The notes under the pieces: model-generated | Databases searched by the model: none | What the model saw: only the letters and a program-made list of their open reading frames with translations | Told to the model about the DNA's origin: nothing | NCBI GenBank assembly: GCA_037954325.1 | Contig: JBBMNZ010000017.1 | Span: 7,961,501 to 8,025,500 of the forward strand | DNA length: 64,000 nt | DNA from: Fistularia commersonii | Lineage: Eukaryota > Chordata > Actinopteri > Syngnathiformes > Fistulariidae | Reading direction: 5' to 3' | Program-made: the position numbers and the translations under genes | In this document: one piece after another, positions 24,821 to 38,344 of the stretch | Layout of the letters: every line of letters begins with the position of its first letter | How positions within the stretch are numbered: the first letter of the stretch is position 1

Positions 24821-24848
24821 CGTGCGCGTCTTATTTTGCGCATGCGCG
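24821..24848 (+). promoter_or_regulatory. CpG cluster with a perfect NRF1-type palindrome
   Basis: TGCGCATGCGCG at 24837-24848 fits the NRF1 consensus YGCGCAYGCGCR at all 12 positions. A second CGTGCGCG sits just upstream at 24821-24828. Several CpGs fall within about 50 bp of otherwise CpG-poor sequence. NRF1 sites are usually found in housekeeping-type promoters, but no transcript is evident here. Confidence 0.4.
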
Positions 24849-26789
24849 TTTCAGGACTGGTTCATAAATCTAATGCATGCTTACCTATAAATTGAAGTAT
24901 CTGTGTCAGATTGCAGGCCGCACTGACAAATAACTGCAGGAACAGCCGTCATGTGTTTATCAGACACTCAAGCCAAGAGGCAGAAAATTGGCCGGAATAG
25001 TTGCGTTGCTCCTCTGTTCCTTCTGCTGCATGAATGCAGACCCAGCAGCGCTGATTGATTCTGACAGTGACAACAAGAACAGGCTGCTTGAGAAGACTTT
25101 CTGAAGACCTCCTCCTGTATCTGCACAGATGACTCAGACGCAAGAGCCAAATAAAACAAAGACAAGTGTTTCGTTCAAACTTTTTGGAAACTTTCGAGAC
25201 TATGAGGTTAGATGGTGGTGAGGATGACTTACCACCAGGACTATGAGAGTCCAATGGGGTTATCTGGTCATGTCCTGTTTCATTGACTTTGTGTGTATTT
25301 TCTAAGACACTCACAGACTTATTATGTATTACCCTAAGAGAATCAGTAGCACTTCAACTTATCATTTGCTGCCTGGTGCCTGAATCAAGTATATTGACAT
25401 GAGCTATTCTGGGGGATGGTAGTAAGTGGACACACCGTAAATTATAGCTCAGGCACATCCTCAGAGGCATTGGCCAGAGTCCTAGGGCCAAACAGCTTTA
25501 GGACTGCTTTCCCTTTTTCAACCCCTTTCCGCTACATTCCTCCCCTTCCCCTCTCACTCCCTGTGTTTTGCTCCAGATGTGGCATTGTTAGGACACATTT
25601 GTTTTGGGCTCGGGCCGGTAGACCTGCGCACAGTCTGATGTCATGCTCTATTTAAAGAAAAAGCCATGAGAACTGGGCGGAAAGCATATGCTGTGGTCTC
25701 ACTTCAAAGCTTAGGTCTAGTACTACTGATGCCTGTCGTTCGTGCAACAGCAATCTGTGTCATGGACAGATGACCACATTCGTTTGCCGTTTTGACAGGC
25801 ATTACTTTTTGGAGAAGTTCACCGGTTCATGGGTATGAAAAAGGTTATTTCAAATTAGCCAGGATTTACTTGTTTTTTGCATTTTTTTTTCTTTTGATAA
25901 TATAGTTATAATATTTCAGATTGTTATTGTGTGACTATTGTCAATGGTTCTCATTATAATTTTTGCAACATCTCTTACATCACCTTAGTCTCCAACACAG
26001 TATTGTCTTATGTGCATTTGTCTTTTATAGGATGCAAAGTTGTTGCTTTTTACAAAATTTAATTAACTCTCAGTATTATCTCTAGTTCTCTATTGTTTTG
26101 TGAATGGCCTCATCATGTCATCTAATTTTTATATCATGAATCAGATACAAATTTAATACCCCTCTGTGGTATAAGCAAAATTTCTGTTGACAGCGTGAAC
26201 TGATTCCTTGTCATTCAGACTTCCATCCCATTAAAGACTCCAGCAATGAATGCCTGTCCCTCTTTGAGTGGGATTAAATCACCTGTTGTAATACCTGGGA
26301 ATCCTTTGCACACCAGCCATAACAGTCAGGAATCACAGTGTATCCTTACTGAGATGGTGGGGCTGGGGTGTTCCACAATGACTGCACTTATTGTGCCCAC
26401 TTATTTAAACTGTCAGCAAAGTGGAGAGTCAGCAACAGCTGACTATCAGGTTCTACTGTTAGATTCCCCATGGGAGCTCTGCCCTCAAAATTGTTTGGCC
26501 TTCAAACACACATATATTTGTCAGGTCCTCTCTAGTCTCTCTAGTTGAAATAGCTATAGGCATGAACCCTCTTGAATATATCCGGTTCAAACGGGCATGT
26601 TTGCTAGATCTTTATCCCTCTCTGCTCCCACTTGCTCCAGACTGCTTGCTCAAAGAGTTCACAGCGGCTCCTTGTTGACAGTCAGAATGACATGAAGTGC
26701 TCGCAGATGATGAGCATATTTCCATTCAGTCATGCAACGCAAGTTCATGGAGAATGAAAGCTGCATTGTCAACAATACAGTTATTAGAG

Positions 26790-26790
<1 letters not shown>
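24849..26790. other. Non-coding region; no gene recognised
   Basis: A less AT-rich patch lies around 24950-25310, with a 121-codon minus open frame lacking recognisable motifs. The rest is AT-rich. Confidence 0.4.
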
Positions 26791-26791
<1 letters not shown>

Positions 26792-26829
<38 letters not shown>

Positions 26830-26878
26830 CGCGTGCATGTGTGTCTGTCTGTATGTATGTTTGTCTGTGTGTGTGTGG
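26792..26878. repeat. (TG)n microsatellite with degenerate flank
   Basis: About 17 TG units, then TGCG and TGTC variants. Confidence 0.93.
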
Positions 26879-27168
26879 CCTCCTATGAAACTCATTGTTG
26901 CTCTATGACCCTTGAAGAGCCTTTATTAAGACATAAGTGCCTGACAATTCAACTATCATTCTTGAGCGTTGCTTACCTTACATGTTTGGTATGATGACCT
27001 TTAAAATCCAGGTGAGCTGTCTAGTTGTGAGGGGTCTTTTTATTGTTTTATTTGCTGTATCTTGACAGACCTGCTAAGACAAATTCAGTTTTCTCAGTCT
27101 CATATATATTTTTATGTCCCTTACTTATACTCATAGGTAACATTTTGAACAAAAGCACTTTGTATGTT

Positions 27169-27196
27169 GGTGTGTGTGTGTTTGTGTGTGTGTGTA
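27169..27196. repeat. (TG)n microsatellite, short
   Basis: Interrupted TG run ending in TATATA. Confidence 0.85.
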
Positions 27197-30100
27197 TATA
27201 AAAATACTAAAATACACAAGAAACATAAAATAAACTACCTAAATGGAGGACTCTATATAAATTACTGCTCCATGAGTCCTTTGCTCTTTTTTGTCAGCAA
27301 CAGTTGAATGTGGTGGTCAATTTCAAGCCGCTATGTTTACACATATCTATTTGCAGACATGTAAACACACCTTTACATCATTTATATTTGCAACCATACA
27401 GAACCATAAACAATAGAGATGAAATACGCAAATTATCCAGCGCGTGTGTCCTATCTTACATTCACTCAGTAACACAAACACGAATAGTCTCCCTGGCAGT
27501 GCATCACCCGGGCTTGCCTGCAGGCATATAGGCCAAATCTAACCCTAACAACTGGTGAAAACATAACAGCTCGGTCCACAGGACAAAAGGTCAGGCGCGT
27601 CCAGGTGATCGGCACTTCCGCTTGATATTTTGTTTATGAGTATGTATATGCACATCGTGCAGGCTGTCACACAAGAGTATATACCCCACACAGTCTCAAG
27701 CACACACAGCTGGCACAGCCAAACATTCGCAGAGTCTGTTTGTGTGTCTGCGCGAACACCTTTGACTTAAAGAATTGTACACATTCAAACTAATGCATAA
27801 GCAGATACACGCTCCCAAAGTAACGAACAGATTGACATGTAGGCTAACACTGTGTGGGAATGTAAACTCATTCAGTCGAGTCTTGATTCTAGTATGATAT
27901 TTACCAGAATGGAATGCTTTGATCCGTGTCCGGCAGAATAATAGACTGATTGCTTCATATTTAATCAATATGTCCCAGAAGCTTGATTTGCAGTCTCTCT
28001 ATCCACTTGTGAAACAGCTGGTATCTACTGTTTACAATGAAGGACCTTGACTTTCTATATTCCTGACACAATTATCCAGTTGCCTCGCACGACTGGATTG
28101 AGATGTATTTATGCGAGACAGTTGCAGGAAACAGAGGACTCACTGGTGCATAGTTCAACAGAAGGCAAAGACTGTTCTACAAGCGTAACACTCCCTTTTC
28201 AAAAGTATTACACATACTTAGGGGTCTACAACAGGTGTTTGGATCATTGAAAATGGGAAGTGCAGATAAGAGAAGTGATGGGAGGAAGTAATGATGAACT
28301 TCAGTAAGTTGACGTTGAAGAAATCTTGCTTGAAAAGGAATTTCAGATTTGTTAAACTAATCAAATGGACATTTAATATCCTTGCTGCCGTAGCACACAT
28401 GATTTCGTCCCACAAAAATGTATTTTTGGTATGTATTTAGTAAGGACGACAAGCTCCGAAATCAGATGGGAAATTAGTGAGTCTGGTTTTTATATAAAAT
28501 TGTAGCACTTTGTCTGTATGCAGTTATATTTGGCAAGCCATAAGTAAATATTTTATCCATTAGCATTACAAGAAACATATCTATTCAGTCAAGAAAAAAT
28601 ACGATTTAAACCTAAAAACAGCAATGGTCTAGTTGTTTGTTTCCTGTCATAGTGGTGGGAGTCTTATTTTACTCAGCAGCAGCTCTGCCTGAACAAATTT
28701 GAGGTTATGTATTTAAGATAATAGCTATCACTGTCAACACAGCTGACTGGATGAGTGTCTATGTATGTTTGTGTGAGTGTTGATTGTTTATCTTCTCTGT
28801 GTGTGAGCAGCCATGTACACACACACACACACACATACATATGTTTTTTGTTTAAAGTGAGTTTGCGGTTTCTCGTGGCTATCTGTTGGTTAGAAACCAC
28901 AGTAGAAAGTTGGTGCCCACCCCTCAAGTTTCAGCCTCAGAACAGTAGTGGCTATCTTATTTCTGAGTTTGCATGAAGCCTGAAACTGCGGACAGAAAAA
29001 TAATGGATTCATAACAGGAAATGTGTGATGGTTGATGTCGACGGCAGAAGGTAAAGCAGCGGGGAGCTTAAAGAGTGTGGCTTTATCTGACAATCAGATT
29101 GACGTGAGATTGACAGTTGACGTGACTCCAGCAGTGTCAACAAAACCACTGAGGCAAGAAAGTATAACTGATGGTGATATGTTTGCAGTAAATGTCTGCC
29201 TACTATGTTTTTTCTCAAGGCAAGATTACATATGGCCTTCTTAATAAAAACATATTCAGCCAGTGAGGCAAATCCTTTCATATTGGATAGAGGTTGGGAA
29301 AAAAATGTTGACATGCTGGTCCAGTGGAAGTAGATGGATTTTTGCAAACAGACTAAACAGGGAATTTTTACACTGATGGAGATTGCATCAAAGTGTGTTG
29401 ATGTTCTGTTGCGAATAAAGCAGCCAATTCTTGACCCTAAGAAGACGAAAATACAATAGAGTTTATTTGAAAAGTGTAAAAATGGAATCTAACGAGGAAG
29501 ATGTGGAGATACGTGTCCATTGCATGAGTTTTGTAAATGCACACTGCCTCCGCTTGTGTTAGGACTCGGGATGCATCGTAACACCATATCTGAACGAAGC
29601 CAAAGGTAGCATCTCCCTGCAACGCATTGAATACAACCGATGGACTGCAAGCAGGGTAGGTACTCAAGATTGAAGTTATTCCTATATTGAGTACCATTAG
29701 CCAATACTGAGTGTTTATATATACTTGGTAAGACTTTCCTGCAGTGTGTTAACACAATATTAAATCAGCTCTTGCTGACAGCATTATCATAAGGCTGTTG
29801 ACACTAGAATTCTGGCCAGCAGCACCATGTGTTGGAAAAAAAGGTCCTCATGTGAGGCAGGACCCTCCAAAACCCCAGAATTATATGTCAAAATTCAGTT
29901 TTGTCAAAAAAATTAACCTGATATGAGAAGTAGTGGAAGCTCTCTGAATCTTCAATATTACTATATGAGTAATAAAATGATGCAGTCTACTGAACAGAGA
30001 CAAGGAGCCATGACATTTTACCACTGGTTTGAGCTTTCAAATTTATTCAAATTCATTCTATGGTTACAACTTATGTAGAACCATGTAAGGAGGCTTCTGT

Positions 30101-32204
30101 TTTTAGGCTTTCCTCAATCACATCCTACATTTAATATGAATATCCGTGTAAGTTCAGTGTGATTTACCTGTTGTTTTGGCAACACAATTTTTTTTTCCCC
30201 TCTGATGGGAAGAAAACGTGAAGATTACAACTCTCAACTTTTAATGTAAGGGACCATCATTTTTCTTGTTTATAATGTTTCATCTAAAAGGGCTGAGGAT
30301 CACCATTGGCTTGGTTTTTTGAAGCTAAACTGCACCATGAGTTTATTTCTTTCGTGCTGCCTTTGTCTTATAATTTAGGATACAAATACATCTGTCAAAT
30401 GTGTTTGAAGCTAACTTTATTGCTAAAGCTCCCATAAAGTATGTTTATAGTAACCGAGTCCCCCGAATATATATACCACTTCTGCATGTCATCCAAAGAG
30501 GCCACGTGCACTCCGCAGGAGGCGGTGCTCCTTGTTTGCTAACAACAGAAATGCTCAATGGATCAGGACCAGATGCACTTTACATGCCTTAGGCAGAAAA
30601 ACCACTGAGGTTTACTTTTTCTTCAGCAACAAAAGGCTCAATAGAGCAAATTATCTCCCGGATCACAAATGTCTCCCTCGCTCAGCTACTTATTTATAAT
30701 GCTAAAGATGTTCATACAGCTTAGTTTCCTTGTAGACACAGGCAGGCACCTGGGAGAGGCATCAGGGAATCCCCCAGACTGTCTCGCAGACCGCCGACAC
30801 TATCTCGTTTCACTTGCGCCGCTTACGTACAACAGCATTTTCTGTCTCCTTTCTACTCTTTCTCTTGTCTCCAGATATAAACACAGCCCTGTAGTCTTTC
30901 ATCTTGCAGGGGAAACTACAGATGCTGCAGGGAAGCCTACCTCAGACTAGCCCTTTCAAATTGCCGCTGCTTTGTGAGATGTCACACCGGACCCAGGTAT
31001 TTCAGCTGACTGCAATGTCAGACTCCAATGGGAGATACAGGGTGGTCAGAGCATCGCTATCAGGCTTCCCTCTAACAACGGGAAAGGCTGCATCAGAGCC
31101 ACAGCTGCCACAGGACTCTTTATTCCCAGGGCACTCAAGTGCATTGTGCTTATGAAATAACGCGCTTAGCCTCAATAACAGTTATTCAATTTCACGGAAG
31201 AAAATCTCCTTTATTGCTGAGATTTTGTTTTCCATGAGCTTCCCCATGAGAGAGCCGAATTAAAATTTAAAAAAGGCAGGGTGGGGAGTTGATGTCTTGG
31301 TAAAACAGTTGGAAAGAAGTTTCAGATGAACAGTGTTTTGATAAGGTCATATGTGTATATATTTGTTTATGTTTGATAGACGGCAAGTCCCAAGGCCCTC
31401 ACTGTTTTATGACTGTAGCTCATAAAGCATTGAATAAATATGCTCCAGTCATTTGAAGTTGCTCCATCACAGGAATATCATGAAAGTAAATGGATAAAAA
31501 CTCTGTGATCAAGCACACACAGGCCTGCAATGAACTTCAAAGAGGTTGTTGCATTAAAGATCAAAATTTAAGATTTATCTCAACTGCTGACTTTCTTCGG
31601 GCTGATTCAGGCTGGGGATTTAGGGCATTATATACCCTTCAACAGACCTGCTCTGTGTCACAATATCTAACAGGAATCCCAAAGTCAAGATGGACTTTGA
31701 GTGAAATTTAATGAAAGATTTCCTGCATGATTTCTGCCAGGCCATCTACCACGCAATATCACCTGCCACTTAAGAGCTGAGCCTTAAAATTAAGTGTGAG
31801 GGAAAAACTGGAACACTAAAAACAGAACATTCTCAAAGGAGCAGGCCCGTATTCAACAGACGTAACAGGAGCTGTATCCAACTTAAGACTCCGCTCTGGG
31901 TCACCGAGAGTAGGACTAGTAAAACCCAGAAGGCAATGTTTCTCAGTCTTATTTTACCAGTGCAGGCCACGCATGAAATGACCTACATTGTGGGGGAAGT
32001 CGAGGGGCGTGTTTGTGTGTACGCGTCTGTGCATGTGCGCGTGCATGACTTGCAAAGTCAGATTTGGTTTTATTTCAAGACGGGAAAATGCTGAAGTAAG
32101 CCTACTCGTCACCTTCCGGACTCTAGAATCAACCGCTGACCTAATTATAGCTATGTAATTAATGGTGTGATTTATTCTTTTAACACCCTTTTTTACTGTG
32201 TCAG
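27197..32204. other. Non-coding region; no gene recognised
   Basis: About 5 kb of mostly AT-rich sequence with a short CA run near 28818. No open frame above 112 codons and none with recognisable protein features. Confidence 0.45.
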
Positions 32205-32275
32205 TATATGTGTGTCTGTGTGTTTATGTTAGTGTGTGTGTGTGTGTTTGTGTGTGTTTGCGTGCTTGTGTGTGT
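32205..32275. repeat. (TG)n microsatellite, degenerate
   Basis: TG-rich tract with TTTG and TTAG interruptions. Confidence 0.9.
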
Positions 32276-35200
32276 CAACTCAACCTGGGAAGTGTCGCTG
32301 AAGAAAAGGTCATGTGAGGAGAGCTGCACTGTGTGTGTATCAGGCTTTTTTTGTTCCTGCAGCACATGTGTGTTCTCTCACAGTTGTTTTCTTTTTTTTT
32401 TTTTCTCTCATTGCCTGAATTGTGTCCGGACCCCAGACTCACCCATTTCATGCTGTACCGACAGAAAAGAACAGCCCCCACAGGCTAAGGAAGGAGTTTG
32501 GTTCTGTCGAATGATGTCAGTGTTTGGAAAGGATGAGTGTGTTGTGTTAGGGGGTTAGATTAGTCTGGTGCAGGAGATGAGAAGAGTATGTGTGGGGGAG
32601 GTGACATTAGATCCCCCACAGAGATGCTGAGCTCCTTTTCAGACACAGAGAACGAAGAGGACTGTTTACAAGGATAAGGAAAAACGTTCCACTTTATGTG
32701 TGTGCAATCTAAAAATAACCTTCTTCCCTCTCTGTCTACTGCTCACAGGGGCAGGCCTATTAAAGAGTCTGTCTCAAAGAGAGAGTCAAAAGTGCTTGAG
32801 AGGACCAAACAAAAAGAAGATCGACAGGAGACAAGAAAAGAGGGAGGGGTTACGATGGAAAATGGAGCAAAAGCGGGAGGGATCAGAGTAAGATCTTTTG
32901 CAAAAAGGCAAAAAAGGATTCGTGCAAAAGATTGGGGAGATTTTGGAGCGAATGAGAATAACTTCTATGCCGTCAGCTGTTCCGCCTTACCAGGCAACAC
33001 CGCTACATACCTATTTGGCTCTGAAGCTTTCGTGAGTCTTCGTACAGCAATAAAAAAGCACCAAACACTTGCAAATGTGGAGCAGCAGATGAGTTTTTAT
33101 AGGTATGGGTTTACTCTGAGAATTTCACCACACAAGTAGTGAATCACACACTTCACAGTCACCCATTCTTCAAATGTTTCCTTGCTTTCCAGTCTCAGCC
33201 TATGAGTCACAATTCGCTACTGTACCGGTCGAGCTAACCACCTAGTCTGATGTGTCATCCGCATCTCTGGTGCTGTTGTGTTATTCTTTGCCCCTGACGT
33301 CCAGGAAAATGAATGGAACAGGACAGTGATAGTTTGTTTTCAGTGGGGACTGGGATTCGATGATTTGTGCCAAAGACGTATGAGATGAATTTTACAAAGA
33401 GGGGAATGGGTTCTAAAAATACCAGTCTTTTGGGCTGTTAAGATTCTCCAGTGGAAAGTAAAACACACTTTGGCCATATTCACCAAACTCCATCTGCCCA
33501 TGGTTAGGAGAATTTTCTAAACTCCACACACCCATGTTTTTTCAGAATAATTTGGAGCATATCTGGTACAGTCTCAACCATGTGTTCCCATCATATGGTG
33601 AATCTGCCGGCACCACCCACCCTCTGAACTGTTGGGAAGACTTGACTCTGAGCTTGTTTGATTTCAACATTCCATCTTGAACGGGGGCGGTGAAGGCATC
33701 CCATAATCTTTAACGCAACCTCGTTGCCCTTTCCTTTTTGTACACACTCTCAAACTGGGATTTCTTGCAAATATATATCGTTCAAACATTAGTTAAGAGA
33801 ATGACAAAACACTGGCTGCCAAGAGTACAATAACATCTGCATAGATGATAAACTGCATGACGACCATCATTGTACAATACAACTGGAGACCATGCTGGGA
33901 GTTTCCATTTTATTCTAGGAAAACCTGCTCGCTGGCACAAGATGCAAAATATCTATTGACTTCAATGATTAGTCTTGCAGTTTGCGTAGGCCAGTGAGAA
34001 AGCGCATTTGGCAGTTTGAACAGTGACAATTTCAAATACAGTGTTATATTCATTTGGTAATCAAAGATGTTTGAAATGTTAATGGTTCAAACAAACCCTA
34101 TTAGTATAAATAGTTTGTTTTGCGTATGTGACTGGAAAAATGTACCCTCTGTTTTATAGCTACTGCTGCTTCTTCGGTGGATCTCTCGTGGGAAAATACT
34201 TGCAAATCAATGACTAAGCCACTTCAAAAAATTGCATCATCATCTACTGCTTTTCCTATACTCACTTAATAAATACTTGATATTAATTCTTTGATCACAG
34301 AGTGATACAAATATACTCCAGTCACTTGCATATAAATCCTTTTTAAAACTGTAAAGTCATTTTCTAATTTGGCTGAGTAGCAATAACCCTCTACTATTTT
34401 TTATTTTTTTCCTTTTAACAAAGAAACATCAGCTGTGCGTCTGCAGACAGATTGCCTCACTGTTCTCACTGTGGTTATATGGACATGAAGGAGCTGGAGA
34501 GAACAGAGCCTAAAACACACCATGCCTCTAACCAAACAAATTGAATTACTGTACATCTTTTATTGAGGTGAAGCACACGATTATGTTTCAGTGTTAAATA
34601 GTGAGGTCATGATTACAGACCATACAGAGATCCCATATTGCCTTCTCACTTTAACTCTTGGTTTAATATTATAGTGGTTACTCCCTTGCAATACAATACA
34701 AAATAAGTTTATCTAATGAAAAATTAGAGCAAACCTGATTATTTTTGCTGATATAGCTTTGGTTAGCATACGCTGGCCGCCCACTACCCTACAGCAAAGA
34801 CCTGGCTTGCCGAGATTAGTGATGAAAAAAATTAACCTCTCAAAACCTTCCATAGAGAAAGTGTAGCAGCTTATACATCATTTTAATTGTCCTCGACAGC
34901 TTGCACGATAAGTGAGTGAATGAGGGATGCAAAGCTTGTACAATCCACCAATCAGATTGGAATTTGAATGAATTTGTTATTCTTTTTCTGGAGCTGTTAT
35001 ACATGTACTCCTCCACATAGTTTTCAGTCCGTGAACTTCAACTGTGCCTTTTTGCGATAACACACAAAACTGATACAATTCTCTGCAGACACACAAAGTG
35101 ATGTGCAGAACCTTTGCTTTGTAATGACTGACATACAGCGATTGAATGTCAAAACAGGTTCGCGTTGAAATGCATCTAACATTATCAGACATCCTGGACA

Positions 35201-36040
35201 TCAAGCAGGTGAATCAAATCATATGTTCGGTCTTTATGTCACATTTATAGAATCCTGCCTCTTATTTCTGCTGTCATATTAAACCAAGACCAGACTTTGT
35301 ACTGGTAACCAGTAGCTCTCACCTACCCCATTAGATTCATGTTTTGTTTGAGGACCAAGAGACTGATGCTGTGCCAAGTCAAATGGTTGGGCACATGATG
35401 CTGGCTTGGCAAGTGAGGACAAAAGGGCAAAGAAGGGACCACAGACCGGACGGGTAGTGTATTTCGTGAAGCTGCGTGAGGGGAGTCTTAGAACCGTAAG
35501 GCTTTGCAGAAAGGTCAACAGCTCAGGGTTACAGACCGTAGCTTGTACCTCTGTCTGAGCCTTTAAACGGACTGTGACAAGGCTTCCGATTCCCACCAGC
35601 CCGCCAAATGGTTTATTCATTAGAGCTGCTCATGGGTGCAACACCAGCTTATTTCGTGCATGCAAAGGAGGACACGTAAATATCAGTGTGTTAACCTTAC
35701 TTAATCTTGTACAAATGAAATTATTTTCATTGGATTGATGTGTGTGGTTATCAAAACAAGAGAGCTGGCAGACTCTCGAGTGAGAATAAGGCTTTTTCAT
35801 AAGGTTGAGTCAGTTTAGAAACTCAAATCATGTTTTTTTAAAACTGTCCTGTGTAAAAAAAAATGTATAAACATATAAATCCATCTTTCACTTTTATGTC
35901 TTTTATTTACTGATCTCTCTTAATTCCATTTTTACTTTGGAATAATGTCTTATGATCATTTACTGAACTGATACTTTCTAAGACCTCATGGTGACTCATT
36001 AAATCTCTGAGTCTGATTATTGCACTTGCCATTGTCAACA
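32276..36040. other. Non-coding region; no gene recognised
   Basis: Contains a purine-rich patch near 32760-32900 that supports a 147-codon Lys/Arg/Glu-rich open frame (32696-33139) with no recognisable domain. The rest is AT-rich without gene signals. Confidence 0.4.
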
Positions 36041-36065
36041 TCAGAATCAGAATCAGAATCAGAAC
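36041..36065 (+). repeat. (AGAATC)n hexanucleotide repeat
   Basis: Four tandem copies of the hexamer AGAATC. Confidence 0.9.
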
Positions 36066-36281
36066 CTGGCTTGGTTCATTTAAAACTATCAATGATATCA
36101 AAACTAACAATGATATTAAAACTATCATTTTAAACCCATTCAAGTATATTTTAAAACTCTCTCTAAGTTTTATGTTTGTTTGTTTGCTTTTGTTTCACTT
36201 CTGTTGGTTTGAAATCATTTGACTGAAAAACTCTTAAATAGTTTTTTAAATGTTTCCGAAACAACTGTGCATTTTTTTTAC

Positions 36282-36336
36282 GCACACACACACACACAGA
36301 AACACACGTACACATATGCGCACACCTGTGCACGCG

Positions 36337-36379
<43 letters not shown>

Positions 36380-36384
36380 ACACA
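36282..36384. repeat. (CA)n microsatellite, two blocks
   Basis: CA runs at 36283-36298 and about 36343-36384, separated by CACGCGTGCGCG-like alternating purine-pyrimidine sequence. Confidence 0.93.
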
Positions 36385-37547
36385 GAGGTATGAATGCTTC
36401 TATGAATTTGAAGGTCAAGAGGGGATCACTGGTAAATGCTCATGCAAAGTGTGTGTGGAAGCAAAACTGAGACTTGGACTATTCTTTCTCAGTCACAGAG
36501 GACTAAAGCATTTGAGCAGATCTATTTGTTGAGCAGCTGTAAAAATAGGAAGGAAGGAGGGAAAGTATGATTCATGTCATGGAGGACGGCATTAGTCAAG
36601 CTTGTGTATACTGTTTTGCTCCACTGTAAAGTGGATCCAAATGATGTGCCCGAGTCAGGCTTTATCTGGTAGTTCCCACAGTTACTCCAAGAAATGTAGT
36701 CTAAGGAGTAAGGAGTGAGCTGTCACTTATCACATACTGATAAAACTACAATCCCAGGCCCGTTGAAGAATAATGCTGTGATAGTATTTCTTCTAGCAGC
36801 ATTGTGTGTAAGGTCAGCAAAATGTGCTTACAGCATCACTGCAACAAAAGAATTTATTAAAACGTCTGCAAGGACACGATTTTTCTCAGATGTGCTAATA
36901 TACATGTAGTATACATTCAGCCTTAAGTGTAGCATCATTTGGCAGACTTGTAGTATAGCATAGACATTCAGTTAATGTTATCAGTGTTAATTTTTGCGTA
37001 AATTATGTTCTCTTGGATGTATTTCCTTAAGACTTGGTTTGAGAAAAATATTTTAATGTATACAACCCTCTCTTTGGGTCACTCTTTGGCTTGGCCCAAC
37101 CGCACACCTCACACACAGACATGTGTAGCAAGAAAGTTTGGGCAAAGTTGATGCACAGAAGACACTTTCTCTATACCGGCCTCCACCACTGGTCTCCAGT
37201 GAGCCTGTGCAAGTCTAAAGGGAACAACATGAGCTCTGCCAGGGTCTTTGGTTTGTTCCTCAGCCTCCAGTCTGTCCCTCACCCATAATAAGGTCTCCTG
37301 TTCAGTTTGGCAAAGGCAATGGGGCAGTGGGAAAGAATTAACAGAAGTCCAGGTCGACTGAGTTTGCTGATTGACCAAAGATTAGTCCCGCAAACACAGG
37401 TTTGGTTCCGTTATATACACTGTAATACCCAGATAGAATCAGTAATACTAATGTTGTTTCAGACAGACTGTCATGACTCAGGGTTGGACTTGACCATCTT
37501 AATGTACCTTCTCATGTCCCGACTCATGTAGGTGTTGACTGAACCAA
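36385..37547. other. Non-coding region; no gene recognised
   Basis: No coding, RNA or repeat signal beyond short chance open frames. Confidence 0.45.
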
Positions 37548-37950
37548 TTGAACAGGACCCTGCAGAAGTGTTACCTTCAGTATGAATCAGTGGCAGCGTT
37601 GTCCACTGAAGTCGGACCCAGCGGTGATCCTGCTGAATCACTGGTCGTGCTGTCTCGTTGGTGCTGTCCTGTCCAACATGGATTAGATCAATACTGGTGT
37701 TGTTCAGTGTTGAGACAGCAGGGACTGGATCAGTACTGGTCCTGTTCTAGCCACCATTGGTCAGTGCTACACACTCTCTGTGGCTCAATGAATGGCTTCT
37801 TGCAGTGGCTGTACAGAGCGTCATTCTTCTCACCCTCATCCAAGGCTGACATCCGATGGGGAAGCCCAAGAACCCTGCAGGCTAAATGTTTTTCTATCCC
37901 CCTGGTAGGAATGGACGTATCAGGTGCTGTTTTAATGCGTTTTAAGTAGA
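37548..37950. other. Unidentified GC-richer segment with internal 42-bp repeat
   Basis: The plus-strand open frame here (133 codons) includes two GLDQYW-x-CS copies, arising from similar 25-bp DNA segments at 37681 and 37723 (start spacing 42 bp, about 5 differences). The minus strand also has an open frame (37730-37969). The segment looks like an old interspersed repeat, but I cannot name it and would not call a gene. Confidence 0.3.
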
Positions 37951-38324
37951 AAAACAAGGCAGTGTCCAATGACCGAAGGATAGAAACGACAAGGACAGTA
38001 GTGAAAACAGACTGTCAGAGCTATTGGCCCTCCCCTTGCAGTATGCACGGGAAAAGCAAAAACATCCATTCCAGTGACAGACTCATCATTAATGCCTTGG
38101 GTTTGTTTGTCTAAAGAGTTATTTGCCCACTTTGCCATTTCCCCAAGAATCTTAAATACCCCCACCCGCTTCGCCCTCATTGGGTCGCTGCATAAATAGT
38201 CCAACTCAGTGGGATTCCACCATCCCTTTGCGCCTGTCCTTCCCACTGTTGCCATGTCGAGGTGAGACAAAGTGAGCATTCCAGAAATAGAAATATGACT
38301 CCAATACCACAACCCACCTGACCT

Positions 38325-38344
38325 CCCAACCCCAACCCCAACCC
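38325..38344 (-). other. G-quadruplex motif on minus strand, telomere-like
   Basis: The plus strand has four C runs (CCC, CCCC, CCCC, CCC), each separated by AA. On the minus strand this is GGG/GGGG runs with uniform TT loops, an ideal quadruplex pattern resembling TTGGGG telomere repeats. Confidence 0.8.

Noticed and set aside
32696..33139. 147-codon plus open frame, Lys/Arg/Glu-rich
   Set aside because: Weak start context, no recognisable domain, and composition explained by a purine-rich tract.
33195..33245. Minus-strand tRNA-like string (GGTTAGCTCGACCGGTACAG)
   Set aside because: It resembles an A box, but no convincing B box, cloverleaf or tail follows, so neither a tRNA nor a SINE could be supported.
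36041..36065. Short tandem hexamers considered as a CRISPR-like array
   Set aside because: No spacers; a simple repeat in a eukaryotic genome.
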